Shown here: positions 1-10,641 of the stretch, in pieces
How the letters are laid out: every line of letters starts with the position of its first letter
Position numbering within the stretch: the stretch's first letter is position 1
Assembly (NCBI GenBank): GCA_025769875.1
Contig: JAGFNK010000179.1
Location: 30,800 to 94,799, forward strand
Origin: Russula earlei
Taxonomy: Eukaryota > Basidiomycota > Agaricomycetes > Russulales > Russulaceae
Direction of reading: 5' to 3'
Length of the DNA stretch: 64,000 nucleotides
Translations under genes and position numbers: made by a program
Notes under the pieces: generated by a model
Database searches by the model: none
What the model was told of the DNA's origin: nothing
The model's input: the letters and a program-made list of their open reading frames with translations, nothing else

Positions 1-280
1 CACTTTAAGCTCAACGCGTTTGCAAGGCCAGAAACTCGGGATTGTATCTGTAAAGGATGTTCGAACGTTCAAGAAGCGGGCAAAGGTGAAACAATGGAAA
101 GGGGGGAACCACCTCTTTATATCCAACCTTACGTCCCGTGGCATCCTCGATGAGCCACGGCGTGCCTTGAGGACGACGACTTGGCCTGCATCCATGGGTC
201 GAGTCGAGGATGAATTGAGGGAGGGTGAGGTCGTCTGGTATGTAGGGAAGTGGGCCCAAGGGTGAGACGAATTCCGTCAT
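1..280 (-). CDS. AMP-dependent acyl-CoA synthetase/ligase (4-coumarate-CoA ligase-like), 5' part
   Basis: This is the N-terminal part of an ANL-superfamily ligase, which activates a carboxylic acid with ATP and then transfers it to CoA. The gene runs off the left edge of the window. Exon 1 is 113-280 and starts at the ATG before TEFVSPLGPLPYIPDDLT; an in-frame ATG at 340 is a less likely start. An intron at 48-112 (GTGGTT...TACAG) is followed by exon 2 (1-47) encoding QSRVSGLANALSLK. The stretch from IPDDLT through TPWLIEDATGRKVGYKE to the ANAL motif is the usual opening of fungal 4CL-like proteins, where the first helices pack before the ATP-binding core. The catalytic motifs lie outside the window, so substrate cannot be inferred. 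Family assignment is from memory of the N-terminal pattern. Confidence 0.7.
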
Positions 281-773
281 GGTGGTGGAAGAAGAAGGGT
301 GTCTTGTCTCTTGAGAGGGGGAAGAATAAGACATTTGCACTGACGACTTCTCCTGAATATATTCGAACCGAATGACGCGACCGATCCCGCTACCCGGTCG
401 GGGACCTGACCTGACTGTGACAAATACAACGCCGGCGTCGGCTGGTCGTGGAGGAATAGAAGTTTGGTAACTCTAAGATGTAAAGCGATCAACGCAGTCG
501 GATGGATAGAATAGGAATAGGAATTGGAAGTATGCTACCGGGATATGTAGCGCTAGCCGTCTTTGACCACACATCTCTCCCAGTCGTTCACGACGTTCAC
601 ACAATGTTGCGGTCCAAAAACGCCACCGCCACACTCGTGACCATGACCATGTCAGGAGTTTCCAAGATCCGATGTTCTTTTAATTCAATCGTAGCCGACT
701 CTGTACATAATAAACACTCGCCCGCGTCACTACGTGTGCACGAGTGCGTAAACTTTTATAAAATAGATAGAGG
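281..773. other. intergenic, ligase promoter and 3' flank of BCL7-like gene
   Basis: About 490 bases between the start codon of the acyl-CoA ligase and the stop codon of the BCL7-like gene, both on the minus strand. It should hold the ligase promoter and the downstream gene's polyadenylation region. No RNA gene, repeat or convincing short coding exon is visible. Confidence 0.5.
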
Positions 774-1507
774 CTACGAAGGCTCCATCATGAACGGATC
801 ATCATCCGGTAAAGTCGCATTGAGGACGATGTCTGCGCCGAGGATGCCGTCAGCAGCCTGCAGTCGTTGCGTCAGGTCGTCGGCCGCCTCAAACGCGGTC
901 CCGTCTGGTCCGAGCTGCGACAAATCCAGATCCACGAGGTCCGTCGCGCCCAGAGGGCCCGCCACGTCCACCACCTGGCCCGCGAGCCCGTCCTCCACCA
1001 GACCCTGCAGCGCGCCGCCGAGCCCGTCGTCCCCTTCTTCTTCCGAAGCGAGAGGCGGGCCGAACGATATCGACAGCGGATGGGGCTTCGGCGACGGGAC
1101 TTTGGACGGCAGCTCTTCCTTTGGAAGGATGGGCTCGGACGCGTCCCGCGACATCGCCTCGGGTGGGACGGACTGCGTGGCGTCCTCCTGCTCCACGTCG
1201 TCATCGCCCTCGGCTACCTCGGGCTCATCGGGGAGAGGCGCCAGAGGCTCATTGACGTCCCCTTCGTCGTCGCTGAATTGCTGTCACCGACCCCGCATCG
1301 TCATAATTGTGTATCTGCGCCATCGCGGCTCGCACCCACCTGCACTTTGTCCGTTTTGACCCATTTGAGTACCTTGAGGGTGGACCCCGGTGCGGCCTTT
1401 TCGGGTATAACCCAGACCTTCTCCCAACATGGCACCGGCTGCATGAGCTGACGGCGAGCTGCCTCTGTAGTGGCAGTACTGATGCCTATTCTGCGTCGTA
1501 AAGCCAT
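774..1507 (-). CDS. BCL7-like N-terminal region protein (possible SWI/SNF accessory subunit)
   Basis: Two exons join in frame: 1340-1507 and 774-1280, with a 59-nt intron at 1281-1339 (CAG|GTGGGT...GTGACAG). The product is about 224 residues. Near the N-terminus it has WEKVWVIPE followed by STLKVLKWVKTDK, which resembles the conserved BCL7 signature (WEKKWV...LRIYKWV) of a small subunit of animal SWI/SNF (BAF) complexes. The remaining two thirds is acidic and low in complexity (runs of D, E, P, S), as in BCL7 proteins. The similarity rests on one short motif, so the role in chromatin remodelling is an inference. The start at 1507 is the first ATG in the frame. The plus-strand ORFs across this locus are shadows of the GC-rich exon 2. 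Confidence 0.5.
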
Positions 1508-1704
1508 TTTTTGAGTGGTAGCTTGACAATGGCGCAGGTGCGGTACTTGTTGCGTCTTGACGTGACGGCGGCGTTGAGGCGCGCGTGGAACGGTTATCTT
1601 TAGGTAGCGTGACTTTGACCTTCCTTAATCGGTCACTTCAACCCTGTTGGCGACAAGTGGCTCTACAAATGTAAAAATTCTACAAGACATGCCCCCTAAG
1701 CTGC

Positions 1705-2841
1705 TCATAGTTCCTCCGCCCAACGAACAACTTCCTCCACGGGTAGCAAAGGGAACGGCGATTTCTGTGAAAGGGCAGAGATGTGATGTGACATCAGATT
1801 GCAACGAACATTTTGCCCGAGAAGACGCACTTCGATTGATGGCCCAGGCGCCCGTTCTCCTGTCTGTCAAACAAGCTCGCGGTTGGAAACCGTGGCAAGT
1901 CTTTGGACGGAAAGCAAGTAATCACCTGTTCTGATTCGTCTGATGGTGGTCCGGCCGAGCTCTGCTTGGCCATATCGCGCAGCTGCGCAAGTTGGGCCTC
2001 TAACGAGTCACATCTCCTGCATGTGCATTTGTCAATTCAGCTAGGAGGCGGGAGATATACATGTACGAACGCATGAATTGTTATCGTCTCTTCCCTCCGA
2101 AGCTCCAGCTGACGCTTCATCATGAGCTCGAGGCTCGCACGTGCCTGACGGGAAAAGAAACAAAAAAAACCCGTGGAACGCGACACGGCAAACCAAAACG
2201 CGACGGACCTGCACCGGCCGCAGATCGTTCGCGGCGGCCATGATGTTCTGGGCGAGAACGGTGATCCATTCCACCTGGCGCTGCCATTCCGGAGGCGCGC
2301 TCGACGGGACGCTGGACGGCGGGGCAAGCATGGCCCCTAGAAAGGAAGAATAGGTGACGAGCATCGACTTCAAGATGGACAACAACGCCGGGCGTCGGTC
2401 TGTCGCGGGATGAGTGAGAAAAAAAATAATCGTCCGTTTACGGGTAAACGACGTACCGGCCGCGACGTCCTCCGGTAACAGCTGATGACCGCCCTGCTCT
2501 CCGAGAGAGGGGATCGTCTCTTTGAGCTGGGGGTTTTCGAGTCACATACATCATTTACGAGATTGCGAGTGGCGTACAAACCACGTATCCCCGAACACAT
2601 TGTAGTATCCCTCCTCATGTATCCAATCGGCACGGGGCTTCTCCAGCAAAGTGAGAGGCCATTCCGGCACGTCTGTTTGATCCGAAAGGATCTCATTCTG
2701 CCTGGGTTCCAAAGCATTTCGGCCCTCCGCGCGTTCTCTCAGTAACGACAGGAGCTTGAGGTTATGTGCGGAGTAATTGATGTAGTGGGAAGGGGGTGAT
2801 GGGAAGGGGTTGCGTAACTCTGCCTCTTGTTCATCTTCCAT
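1705..2841 (-). CDS. MED7: Mediator complex subunit 7
   Basis: Med7 belongs to the middle module of Mediator, the coactivator linking transcription factors to RNA polymerase II. Six exons close in frame to 282 residues: 2578-2841, 2457-2526, 2209-2399, 2071-2144, 1926-2016 and 1705-1863. The opening ELRNPFPSPPSHYINYSAHN and EILSDQTDVPEWPL are characteristic of fungal Med7 N-termini, followed by IHEEGYYNVFGDTWF. The helical part includes LLSILKSMLVTYSSFL and RASLELMMKRQLELRREE, the segment that pairs with Med21. The last exon encodes an unremarkable tail ending VEEVVRWAEEL. Introns are 51-75 nt. Start chosen at the ATG preceding EDEQEAELRNPF; an ATG eight codons upstream exists but is not conserved in my memory of the family. 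Confidence 0.88.
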
Positions 2842-3079
2842 GGCCTCTGGAGAACGCGATTGCAAGTGCTCGTCAACAGGTTTTGCTTAGTCACCACCGT
2901 GTACCACAGCTCAGAAAATCATTTCTTCCATTCCGCTAGCTGGATATGTGTGTTGTGTTATGGCCAGTCTGAAGGACGGGTATTATCTATCTATCATCCT
3001 GCTTTCCCCCAAGGGAATCAATGTACATCCAGCCGCGGATTCAAACCCAAGGTAATGACATCTACTATGTATACCTTTT

Positions 3080-4608
3080 TCATCTCTGCTCCTGCAACGC
3101 GCGCTCCAACACAATCATGTCTTCTGCACTGAGTTGCCCAACGAGCGCTCCAAATCTGTCTGCATCGCGCCCTGCGCTCTCACGGATGAACGAGCCTATG
3201 AAAAGTGTCCGATCAGGAGGGACTTCCATCGGGGCGGAGCACTTACGCGAAGGTCAATCTGTGAAACAGGATCCTTTTGGAAATCCTCATCGTCGTTGGC
3301 AAGGACGTCACCCTCGTCGAATGACACGCCACCCGTGCCTATCACATCTGACAAGAAAGCAACCCTGTCATCCTTCACCTTCTCTTCATCAGACCTGTCT
3401 GAATCCTTTTGGGAAGCAGTCAATCAACAAGTGGTAGCCAAGTGCTTACACCATCATCGGACTCGACGTCGATAGGGGCAGTTGGCGCTGCCAGGGTTGC
3501 AACCTCTCCATTCGTTGGTAGTTCGCGTAAAAGGAGCTTGAGCACCTCGACCGGGAAAGGCACTCTGGTAAATTGAGGTGATGCTGGACCGCACATGTCA
3601 ACGTAACACCATCGGGGCCCCAGTAACCCACTCACCAACTCTCGTCTTCGAGCGCGTCATGATTTCTGCGGATTAGTCAGACAACTCATCGACGAGCCAA
3701 AGCATCTCACTATTTTTCGTCGCCGCTGTGATGATAATGTCGCCCTTGACCACGACCGTTTGCAATGAGGGCCGCCCCGCTCGTAACAGCGTGCACAACG
3801 CGAGCGCGCTGATCCGTGTCGGTTAAAAACCTTGGAACGAAGCCGCATTCTCACACCCCGTCCTGACAAACTCGGTGAAGACCTGCATGGCGCCAAGGAA
3901 GGAGCTAGAAGACCCGGACAGCAAGAGCTGGACAAGGAGATTGAACAGATCCGGATATTCTTCTGGCCAGTCGCTGTTCGCTATCGTCGACAAGGTATGG
4001 ACTTGGGAAATATTGCTGAATCATGCATGGCACGGCCATTGAGTGGGTGGGTGGTCAACGCACGCATAAAGATCTGATCTTACGATCCGAGTCGGACAGC
4101 CCTTTAAAGACAGCTCGGCGAATCTGGTCCTTCAGCTACGTTACGTGGATGGGGTTCGGCGATCCATCCGCCGGTGGGGCATCTCGTCTAAAATGTGGGA
4201 AGAACGGAGACCAGTGTTCCTTCACGTACTTTCTGAGAATGATGATGGCCGAGTGCTATAGCGAGACGTCATCAAGAAACGTCCTTTGCGCGCGTGGAAG
4301 ACCCAATGATCATCCGTCGTAGCGAGGACTCCACATCCTGAGAAAACACGAGTTGCGCGAGTGAGAGCGTGGACTCTTCCGAGGTAAGGAGAGTCAAGGG
4401 TCCAACTGTGACCAAGAGGACCAGCGTACGTGGGTTCTTGAGAAGTTCGGAGAAAGTTGACTCTGCCGGAGACCCGTACGTTGGAATCTGTATTGAGTGT
4501 GGATTGGCAAATGGCATCGGGTAGCTGAAATACGGCACGTGACAGATAAGTACATAACCATTTGTACCCATACAGTACCTTACCTTACCTCGCCGTCGTC
4601 GCTGCCAT
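3080..4608 (-). pseudogene. Importin-9/Kap114-like gene, internally deleted and interrupted
   Basis: Intact family members are nuclear import receptors of about 1000 residues. Only the two ends remain here. The N-terminal part (about 3840-4608) includes STLSLAQLVFSQDVESSLRR, then KYVKEHWSPFF after an intron, and DWPEEYPDLFNLLVQLLLSG with GAMQVFTEFVRTG, the typical first HEAT repeats. The C-terminal part (3080 to about 3835) includes ISALALCTLLRAGRPSLQ, VPFPVEVLKLLLRELP, the acidic insert DEGDVLANDDEDF, and DPVSQIDLR. The roughly 600-700 residues between are missing, and the two parts meet near 3835 in different frames with stop codons on both sides. An in-frame TAG lies at 4136-4138. The likely original start is 4608 (20-nt exon, GTAAGG donor). 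Hence pseudogene, unless this is an assembly artefact. Confidence 0.68.
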
Positions 4609-4641
4609 CACCGCTCTCTCCGTCGTTTATTTATCCTCCCG
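4609..4641. promoter_or_regulatory. 33-bp divergent promoter gap, importin remnant / RSM25
   Basis: The ATG of RSM25 (4642, plus strand) and the likely original ATG of the importin remnant (4608, minus strand) are separated by only 33 bp, so any core promoter must overlap the transcribed leaders. No TATA element is visible in the gap. The assignment depends on the 4608 start being right; a fallback start at 4571 would widen it to 70 bp. Confidence 0.35.
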
Positions 4642-5667
4642 ATGGTGAGGCGGATCGCATCCCAGGTTCACAAGCAGGCCTCTCGTCTCACACGCGCAGG
4701 CTTTCTGAAAACACCGCCAGTGTGGTATCAGGCCGTTCTCGATCACCCGCCATTGCCGCTTCCGCCGCGCGAACCGCCCTCGCGGACGTCCTACGACGAC
4801 GGCGCGCCCGGAACGCCAGCGAAAAAGGGGGTGCAGGGTCCGCGCCTGCTTCCGATCAGCTACGTCGAGGACGGCATCCGCCGCCAGTTCTTCCGAGACC
4901 ATCCGTTCGAGGCGTTTCGACCGCGCAGCATCACCGAGGCCGGCGCCATCGAGGACGAACACCCCACCAGCGGTCTGCAATGGACGCGACTGAATCAGCG
5001 AAGCCGGAACCCCTCGCCGGAGGAGTACGTCCCTCTGCCCCTTCGCACCGCACGATGTCTGACCCTCCCTGTCCTTTCCACCCACCCATACGCCACAAAA
5101 AAAAAAAACCGAATAAAACCGCCATCACGTCCCCCCTCTATTTTATTCTATTTTTTTTTTTTTTTCGGCTTTCAAAGCGCGGTCCGTTTCGCCCTCAACC
5201 TGCACCAATCCCACGGCCTCGCGCTGAGCGACGCCTACGCGACGTCCGTCGCGCAATTCCGCACCCTGCGCGCCGTCCAGCACGTCGCCACACGCTTCGC
5301 GGCGCAGTCGGCGGCGGCGCACGGCGCGCGCTTCGGGCCGTCCGCCACGACGCGCGGGTTCGAGGCGGAGGGGAGGGTGCTCGCGGCGAACGAGCTCAAG
5401 TCGGAGCGGATGGACGACAGCGCCAGGTTGGCGCGGAGGCGCTGGCGCATGATCGCGCCTGGCACCGCCGCCGTTAGAGGCGATTCGAGTGGCGCCCCGG
5501 TCGCCGGCGATGATGCGGATCGGAACGCGTGGAGTCGGGGAGAGGAGTATGTGCGGTTGTGGAGGGAGGGCGTACGGGTGGATTATTCTCCTGCTCTGAC
5601 TGAACCTATCGTCCCTGTTGACCCTGCAGACTACATGGGTACTCGCCGTCGACCCATTCGTCGTTAG
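4642..5667 (+). CDS. RSM25: Mitochondrial small-subunit ribosomal protein mS23 (Rsm25)
   Basis: Component of the mitochondrial 37S ribosomal subunit. Two exons, 4642-5024 and 5178-5667, give 290 residues; the intron of 153 nt (GTACGT...TTTCAAAG) is long for this window and carries an A10 tract and a T17 tract. The intron happens to be open in frame, which would falsely give a single 341-residue ORF. Family signals are the N-terminal helix MVRRIASQVHKQASRL, GFLKTPPVWYQAVLDHPP, and PISYVEDGIRRQFFRDHPFE, which aligns by eye with yeast Rsm25 (TYVEDRLRSLFYKQHPWE). The N-terminus is basic and could act as the mitochondrial targeting signal. The C-terminal half is alanine/arginine rich and extends to YMGTRRRPIRR. 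Confidence 0.83.
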   Translation: MVRRIASQVHKQASRLTRAGFLKTPPVWYQAVLDHPPLPLPPREPPSRTSYDDGAPGTPAKKGVQGPRLLPISYVEDGIRRQFFRDHPFEAFRPRSITEAGAIEDEHPTSGLQWTRLNQRSRNPSPEEYVPLPLRTARCLTLPVLSTHPYATKKKNRIKPPSRPPSILFYFFFFFGFQSAVRFALNLHQSHGLALSDAYATSVAQFRTLRAVQHVATRFAAQSAAAHGARFGPSATTRGFEAEGRVLAANELKSERMDDSARLARRRWRMIAPGTAAVRGDSSGAPVAGDDADRNAWSRGEEYVRLWREGVRVDYSPALTEPIVPVDPADYMGTRRRPIRR

Positions 5668-5941
5668 TTTTGTCTGTTCTCCTCAGCACACATAGAACCA
5701 TTTGACACCTCTCGCCTATACATGATTTTTAACTGAAATGTCAGCCATTTAGCCCTCTATTGTATTTGAGGTTGATAGGATGAGTGGTACAACTGGGCTG
5801 TAAGTTAACAATGTGCTGGTACAGGCCCTTCACATGACGGTGTGAGTGTACCAACCAGATGAACACTCACGGCGGGAGAGGTCTGGGAAGAGCAGTAAAA
5901 GGTCTCGATGTCGACAATGGTCGCCGTATCGTACACAGGTA

Positions 5942-7815
5942 TCACGCTGTCACCCTGGCTTGCGCCGCCTGTGCAGCATTAACGCCCATCCACGTCTTTT
6001 CAACGAGACCGAGGAGCTTCTGCATGTCCGAACTCCAATCGTTCATGACATCCTCTGCGCTGCGTTTGCTACGGAAGTTCACGATACCCGCCGGTCGGTC
6101 AATACGCGCCCACACCGTGCCAGCGACGACGAGTCGACAGAGCGTCTCCTCCGCCTGTTGGGGAGTGAGGTCGAGAAGTGCGGTCAAACGCGTGAGGGTG
6201 ATGCGGGTGTAATATTTTGCAATGACTCGGACATTCTATGTGGGCGATGAGAACAACGCAAGCTGCCTTTGAAACCAAAAACTTACGTGCTCTATTACCC
6301 GCGTGTGCAAGTCTTCCCAATGTTTATCGTTCGCGAAGACATCTGTTTTGCGTAAAAATGGCCCGAAAACGTCCACGATGCCAGGCCATCGCATGAGTTC
6401 ATCGGTGGTGAAGGACTTGATCAAATTACTGAGAAAGGTGAGCCAGGAAGACTATCCCATTTCACGGAGGACGCACTATTGCACTTCCAACTTTTCAAGC
6501 GCCGGATCAGCGAATAACCGGTGCATCATGTCAGACTGTTCATTGTCGTGTGGAGCGAGAGCGACATAGTAAACGATGTGTTCTAGAGCCTTGGAGAGAC
6601 GTCAAGTTTGTATGGAAATGCAATTCGGAACGCACCGTTTTCCCCTTGCCATTGACATCTTGTTTGATTGATGGCGTTTCCCAAACCTTGTGATAATATT
6701 TTGCGACGTCTAGATAAGCGTGGTGGCGTAGGCCGTATTGGACCATCATATCATAAAAGAGCAACTTGATGACCTGTCGTCCGAGGCTTTAGAAAGCAAG
6801 TCCTTGGCGACGCGGCTGCCGACGTACCTCGTTTTCGGACTCCTTGAGGAACTGTTCGTTGACCTTTCGACTCTGGACGCGCAACTTGACCCACTCCGGT
6901 TCCCCACCGCTGAGCGTGCCCTTATCGCCGCCCTTCCCGGCGCTCGCGCCCTCGGCGTCCTTCAGTCGCGCGACCTCCAGAAGCAGGCGCATTTGCTCGA
7001 GGATGAACTTGGTCTTCTCGGCACGGTCCATCGACGAGTACGTCTCGACCTGGAGGTCCGACAGCAAATCGGAGGCCGTGACGAGAGAGTCGCGCGGCGG
7101 CGGCGATTTCTTGGTCGGGTTCCGATACAGCGCCTCGTGGTGGTGGGCGAGGGAAAGCGTCACGCGGGCGCGCGGCGTCTCCAAGAAGAGCTGAGTGTGT
7201 GGGGACGGGCGCGTTGAGCACGGACGACGGAGGGGCCGCGTGCGGGGGATGGAAGCCAGCACGGCGCGGACGCACCTTGCCCTCCGTTACGGCGCGAAGG
7301 GTCTCGATCAACTCGAGCCACTTTTCGACCCCTTCCCTCTGCTTGATCTCGTCCAGCCACGACATGGCGAGCTCCACGATGAGTTGGATGGCGCCCTTCA
7401 GCTGACCGTGCTTCTTGCTCAAGACGCTTATGCTCGAGTTGAGCCGCGCGTAGTCTCGCGCGTTGTACTCGAGTTCGACGATCGCTTGCACGAGCCGCGT
7501 CGTCGACTTGAGGTCGGAACCCTGAGCGCAAGACAAGCAAGCGTCTTAACGTGCGGGAGCTGTGGGTGAAAGGGTAAAAAGAGGGACGGACATTTCGTGC
7601 CTGCTTCTCGAGAGCGAAAAGCTTCTCCAGTGCCTCCTGGAGCTGCCCGGCCTGCGTAGGTAGAGAGAAGCCAACGGCGGGTCAAACAAAGCACGGAAAC
7701 GGTAGCGTGAGGGGGCAGCCCCCACCTGTGCGAGCGCCGTCGCCTGGGGAAGAAGTTGATCTACTTGTTGGGTATAATCTTTTTGCTGGAGCTTTCCGCT
7801 GCCACTGTCTGACAT
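5942..7815 (-). CDS. RPN5: 26S proteasome regulatory subunit Rpn5 (PSMD12)
   Basis: Lid subunit of the 19S regulatory particle. Eight exons close in frame to 481 residues: 7726-7815, 7592-7651, 7276-7521, 6828-7190, 6636-6773, 6477-6589, 6287-6428 and 5942-6235. The protein starts MSDSGSGKLQQKDYTQQVDQ. The helical-repeat solenoid includes DLKSTTRLVQAIVELEYNAR and KFILEQMRLLLEVARLKD. The C-terminal PCI domain runs from about residue 320 (FTTDELMRWPGIVDVFG) to FRSKRSAEDVMNDW. Length and order match the family. The reading frame stays open upstream to an ATG at 8040 (75 extra codons rich in H, S and T); I prefer 7815 because the family normally begins near there. All introns have GT-AG ends. It is convergent with RSM25 across 5668-5941. 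Confidence 0.93.
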
Positions 7816-8150
7816 GGTGTAGCTGGTGTCGGTGTAAGTCGAGGTCGAGGTTTGAGCCAGGTGACGCGTCCTGTCAGGGTTAGGGTTTCCCTTTTTGGCC
7901 TCGATCTCTGCTGCCGCTCGACTCAACCACGAGATTGGCGCCCGCTTGGGTTCACCGGTAAGAGTTTCAAATGCATGAGATTCATGATGAGTGTGATGTC
8001 CGATGGTAAGATCGTTGCCCGCCGAGCTATAGTCCGACATCGCCTGAGAGCATAAAAAGAAAAACCAAAAAAAAAAAAATAACACACATACAAAAAAAAA
8101 AAAAAAAGTAATCATGAGCGAGCTGAAGGCCATACTAAAAAAGCATAAAA
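7816..8150. other. intergenic between RPN5 and F-box-like gene, with A-tracts
   Basis: Promoter of RPN5 and 3' flank of the next minus-strand gene. It contains two long A-rich runs at about 8069-8081 and 8092-8107 (T-tracts on the coding strand). The minus strand is open in the RPN5 frame from 8040, which could encode an N-terminal extension beginning MSDYSSAGND. No other gene is visible. Confidence 0.5.
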
Positions 8151-10641
8151 TCATATACAGACAGGAACAATGTTGGTGCCCGCCCCTGCGCCAGACTCCA
8201 CCGGCGACACCTTTTCCGCCACGACGGTCTTCTCTGCCGACTCGTGTTCCTCCACCACCTCGTGAATTTGGGCCACGTTGGTCGCCGCATTTTTGGACGC
8301 GTGGAACGGCACCATCGCCCAGACGTCTTGCATCCGCGCCGTGACGAAATTGGGACCGAAAAGCATCGTCCTCCACGCGAGCGAGATTGCGCTCCCGACG
8401 ATCGAGGGAACGTAGATTTGCGATAGGAAATGTGTCTCCTTCGACTGCTGTTGCTCCTGTTGCCGCTGGTCCTCCTCGTCAATGTACATGGTCTCGCCGA
8501 TCTCTGGAACCGCATCCACAGACTCCGAAACCATCTCGACCATGGCGTCAACCTCACGCGAAATCATGGTGGGCGACGCCATCACCCCCTGATCGGCGAC
8601 GAGAGTGACCGCGTCTACCATTCGACTTACGACCGCAGGCGTGGCATCTACCTCCACGGACGTGGCCTGTGGGCGCGCGGAGACCACCTTTTCCGAAGTC
8701 TGCGGCGTAGCCTGCGTTTTCGTGCTGACCATCTTTGGTGTCGCTTGGACGACGCTATTGCGCATGACCGGCCGCGCCTCCACCGCCTTGTCCATCATCT
8801 GCCGTGGCTCGGGGAGTTCTGCTTGGCCGGCGACCCAGCGTTCGGTCAGTCGCACATCTTGGAGGGCCGGGAGCATCTCCGCGACGCGTTGCCAGCCGAG
8901 CGAGTGCGTCTCTATATAGCCCGGCCTGTTCTTCTCGTGGAACCACCGAAGTGTGTCGGCGTGCGGCGCGATGTGCGACAGCGCCAACGCGGCTGTGAGC
9001 GGCTCACGCACCCACGAGTGGCCGAGGTGTAACTTGAGCAGCGTGCGCGAAGACACCGTGCGATACAGGTACATCTGCGGGTCTACTGCGTCTCCATCTA
9101 TGACCACCGCAAGAGTCTCGAGGTTGCGGCAACGAGCCGTGAGAGGCGCCAGGCCGTCGAGCGTCAGGCTGGGTGGCCCACCAGCAATAGGGAAGCGCGC
9201 GGTGGGACAAAGGCGGAGGATCTCCAGGCTCGGGCATGCCTCCGCGAGCTGGGCGATATCCGAATTCTGGAGCACGACCGACTCGGGGAGATCTATTTCG
9301 AGGCGGGAGAGGTAGGGGAGAGATGTCAACGACTCGAGAGAGAGCCTGCGGGAAATGGCCTCTCCTCTGGATGTCGCGCGCACGAGATCGGTAAACCGGG
9401 ATGAGCCGCTGGCGGATATCTTCAACGACTGGAGGCTGTTTCCGAAGGACTGTGAAAGGAGCACGCATAAGTTGCGCCAATCCGTCTTGTCGAACGGATC
9501 CTCGATGACGAGCTCCAATTGCGTCAGCGGACTGGCGATGCGCCGGAGGAATGAGATGATGCCGGAAACCTCGCCGGTGAGTTGCAACACTCTCAAGGTT
9601 ACGAAGGCGCCGACGATGGGCCCACGGTCCCCGGCCGGACGCTGTTTCGATTTCTTCGTCGATTTTTTGGTGGCCTCGGTGAAGTCGATGTCCTCGCCAG
9701 AGAACACGCCGCTGTCACGCGACCGGGGCGAGTCGGGCGAATCCATCTCAGAACTCGAGGCTCCAACGTGTCTGAAGAAGTCGTCGATCACCTTGCTCGG
9801 ACGACCGGTCAGATCGAGCTGCAATGACCACAATCGCTCGAGGGAGGCCACCCAACGACCGAGGCTGGACGAGAGAGCGCTTGGCGCCATCAACGCCAAT
9901 CTATCGAGCTCCGTCTGTGGGGCGAGCAGGCGCGGGACATCGTCCGGGAGCGGCGAGAACGACGTCAACGAGAACGAGGCGAGTTTTGTGCGCCGTGAGA
10001 TGTCGGCGAGTACGTTGCCTATATTCGGGAGGCGCGGGGTGATTTCGAGGGTGAGGTTCTGCAGCTCCGGGTTGAGGAAGAGGTGGAGATGGTCGAGCCC
10101 GGCGGGGGTCTCAACGCGCCAGACAAGGGTGGTGAGGTTGGGAAGGATGTAGGTGACAGGGCGGTGTTCCTCGATGATTGGGAAGATCGAAGGAGAGACG
10201 CTCTTGGAGCTTTCGTCGTACATGAGGCGCCGAACGCGCTTACCGTATTGAAGGACATTCTCCCAGTGTTCCGGGGACGGTGCTTCAGCCTGAGCAGCAG
10301 CGGTGAGGATTTGACCGGTGGGTTCACAGGAAACCGATCAATCGACTTACTAGGCCTAGCCCAGGGCGCTTGGCCCTCTTAAATAAGTTACTTGGGAATA
10401 GGGAAATAAGGGGCACGAGGTTATCTAGTTCCTTCCACAGCAGACCCAGCCCTGGCTCGACTAGTGCCTTCGATACCCTCGCGAGTCTCGACAGCGTCCT
10501 CTTGCCGTTGGGGCCGTCTAGGACGTATTCCATCAACTTGAGGGTGACCGCGGGGTCGCGGATGAGGCCGGGGGGCTTGGGCGGCTCCTGCGGCTTTTGT
10601 TGCTTCTGTTGTTGTTGCCTGGCACCACGGCGAGGAGGCAT
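8151..10641 (-). CDS. F-box-like/LRR-type protein with degenerate repeat tail
   Basis: Two exons (10351-10641 and 8151-10289) give 809 residues; the 61-nt intron has a GTAAGT donor and CTCAG acceptor. The N-terminus is glutamine/proline rich, then LARVSKALVEPGLGLLWKEL resembles the end of basidiomycete F-box domains, where a conserved Trp-Lys pair closes the fold. Residues about 120-590 carry leucine-rich, loosely repeated segments (LPNLTTLVWRVE, LASFSLTSFSPLPDDVP, LSYLSRLEIDLP-like) typical of F-box proteins that present substrates to SCF ubiquitin ligases. Residues about 590-700 are a run of diverged repeats around VDA-P--V and V-ATP-MVS, followed by an acidic/Gln patch. The final 90 residues have one hydrophobic stretch (IVGSAISLAWRTMLFG). 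The substrate is unknown. Exon 2 alone contains a 690-codon ORF beginning at an internal Met. Confidence 0.6.

Noticed and set aside
502..1359. 285-codon plus-strand ORF
   Set aside because: Antisense shadow of the GC-rich BCL7-like exon 2; Ser/Pro/Arg-biased translation without motifs, while the minus strand has a spliced frame.
4040..4150. 15-nt micro-intron to remove the TAG at 4136-4138 in the importin remnant
   Set aside because: GTAACGTAGCTGAAG is far shorter than any credible intron here, and the flanking sequence aligns with the family without a gap.
4497..5477. 326-codon plus-strand ORF
   Set aside because: Overlaps RSM25 in another frame and reads through its intron; composition is Arg/Pro-rich as expected of a GC-rich frame shadow.
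9355..10152. 265-codon plus-strand ORF
   Set aside because: Antisense to the F-box-like exon 2; no splice partners or domain.
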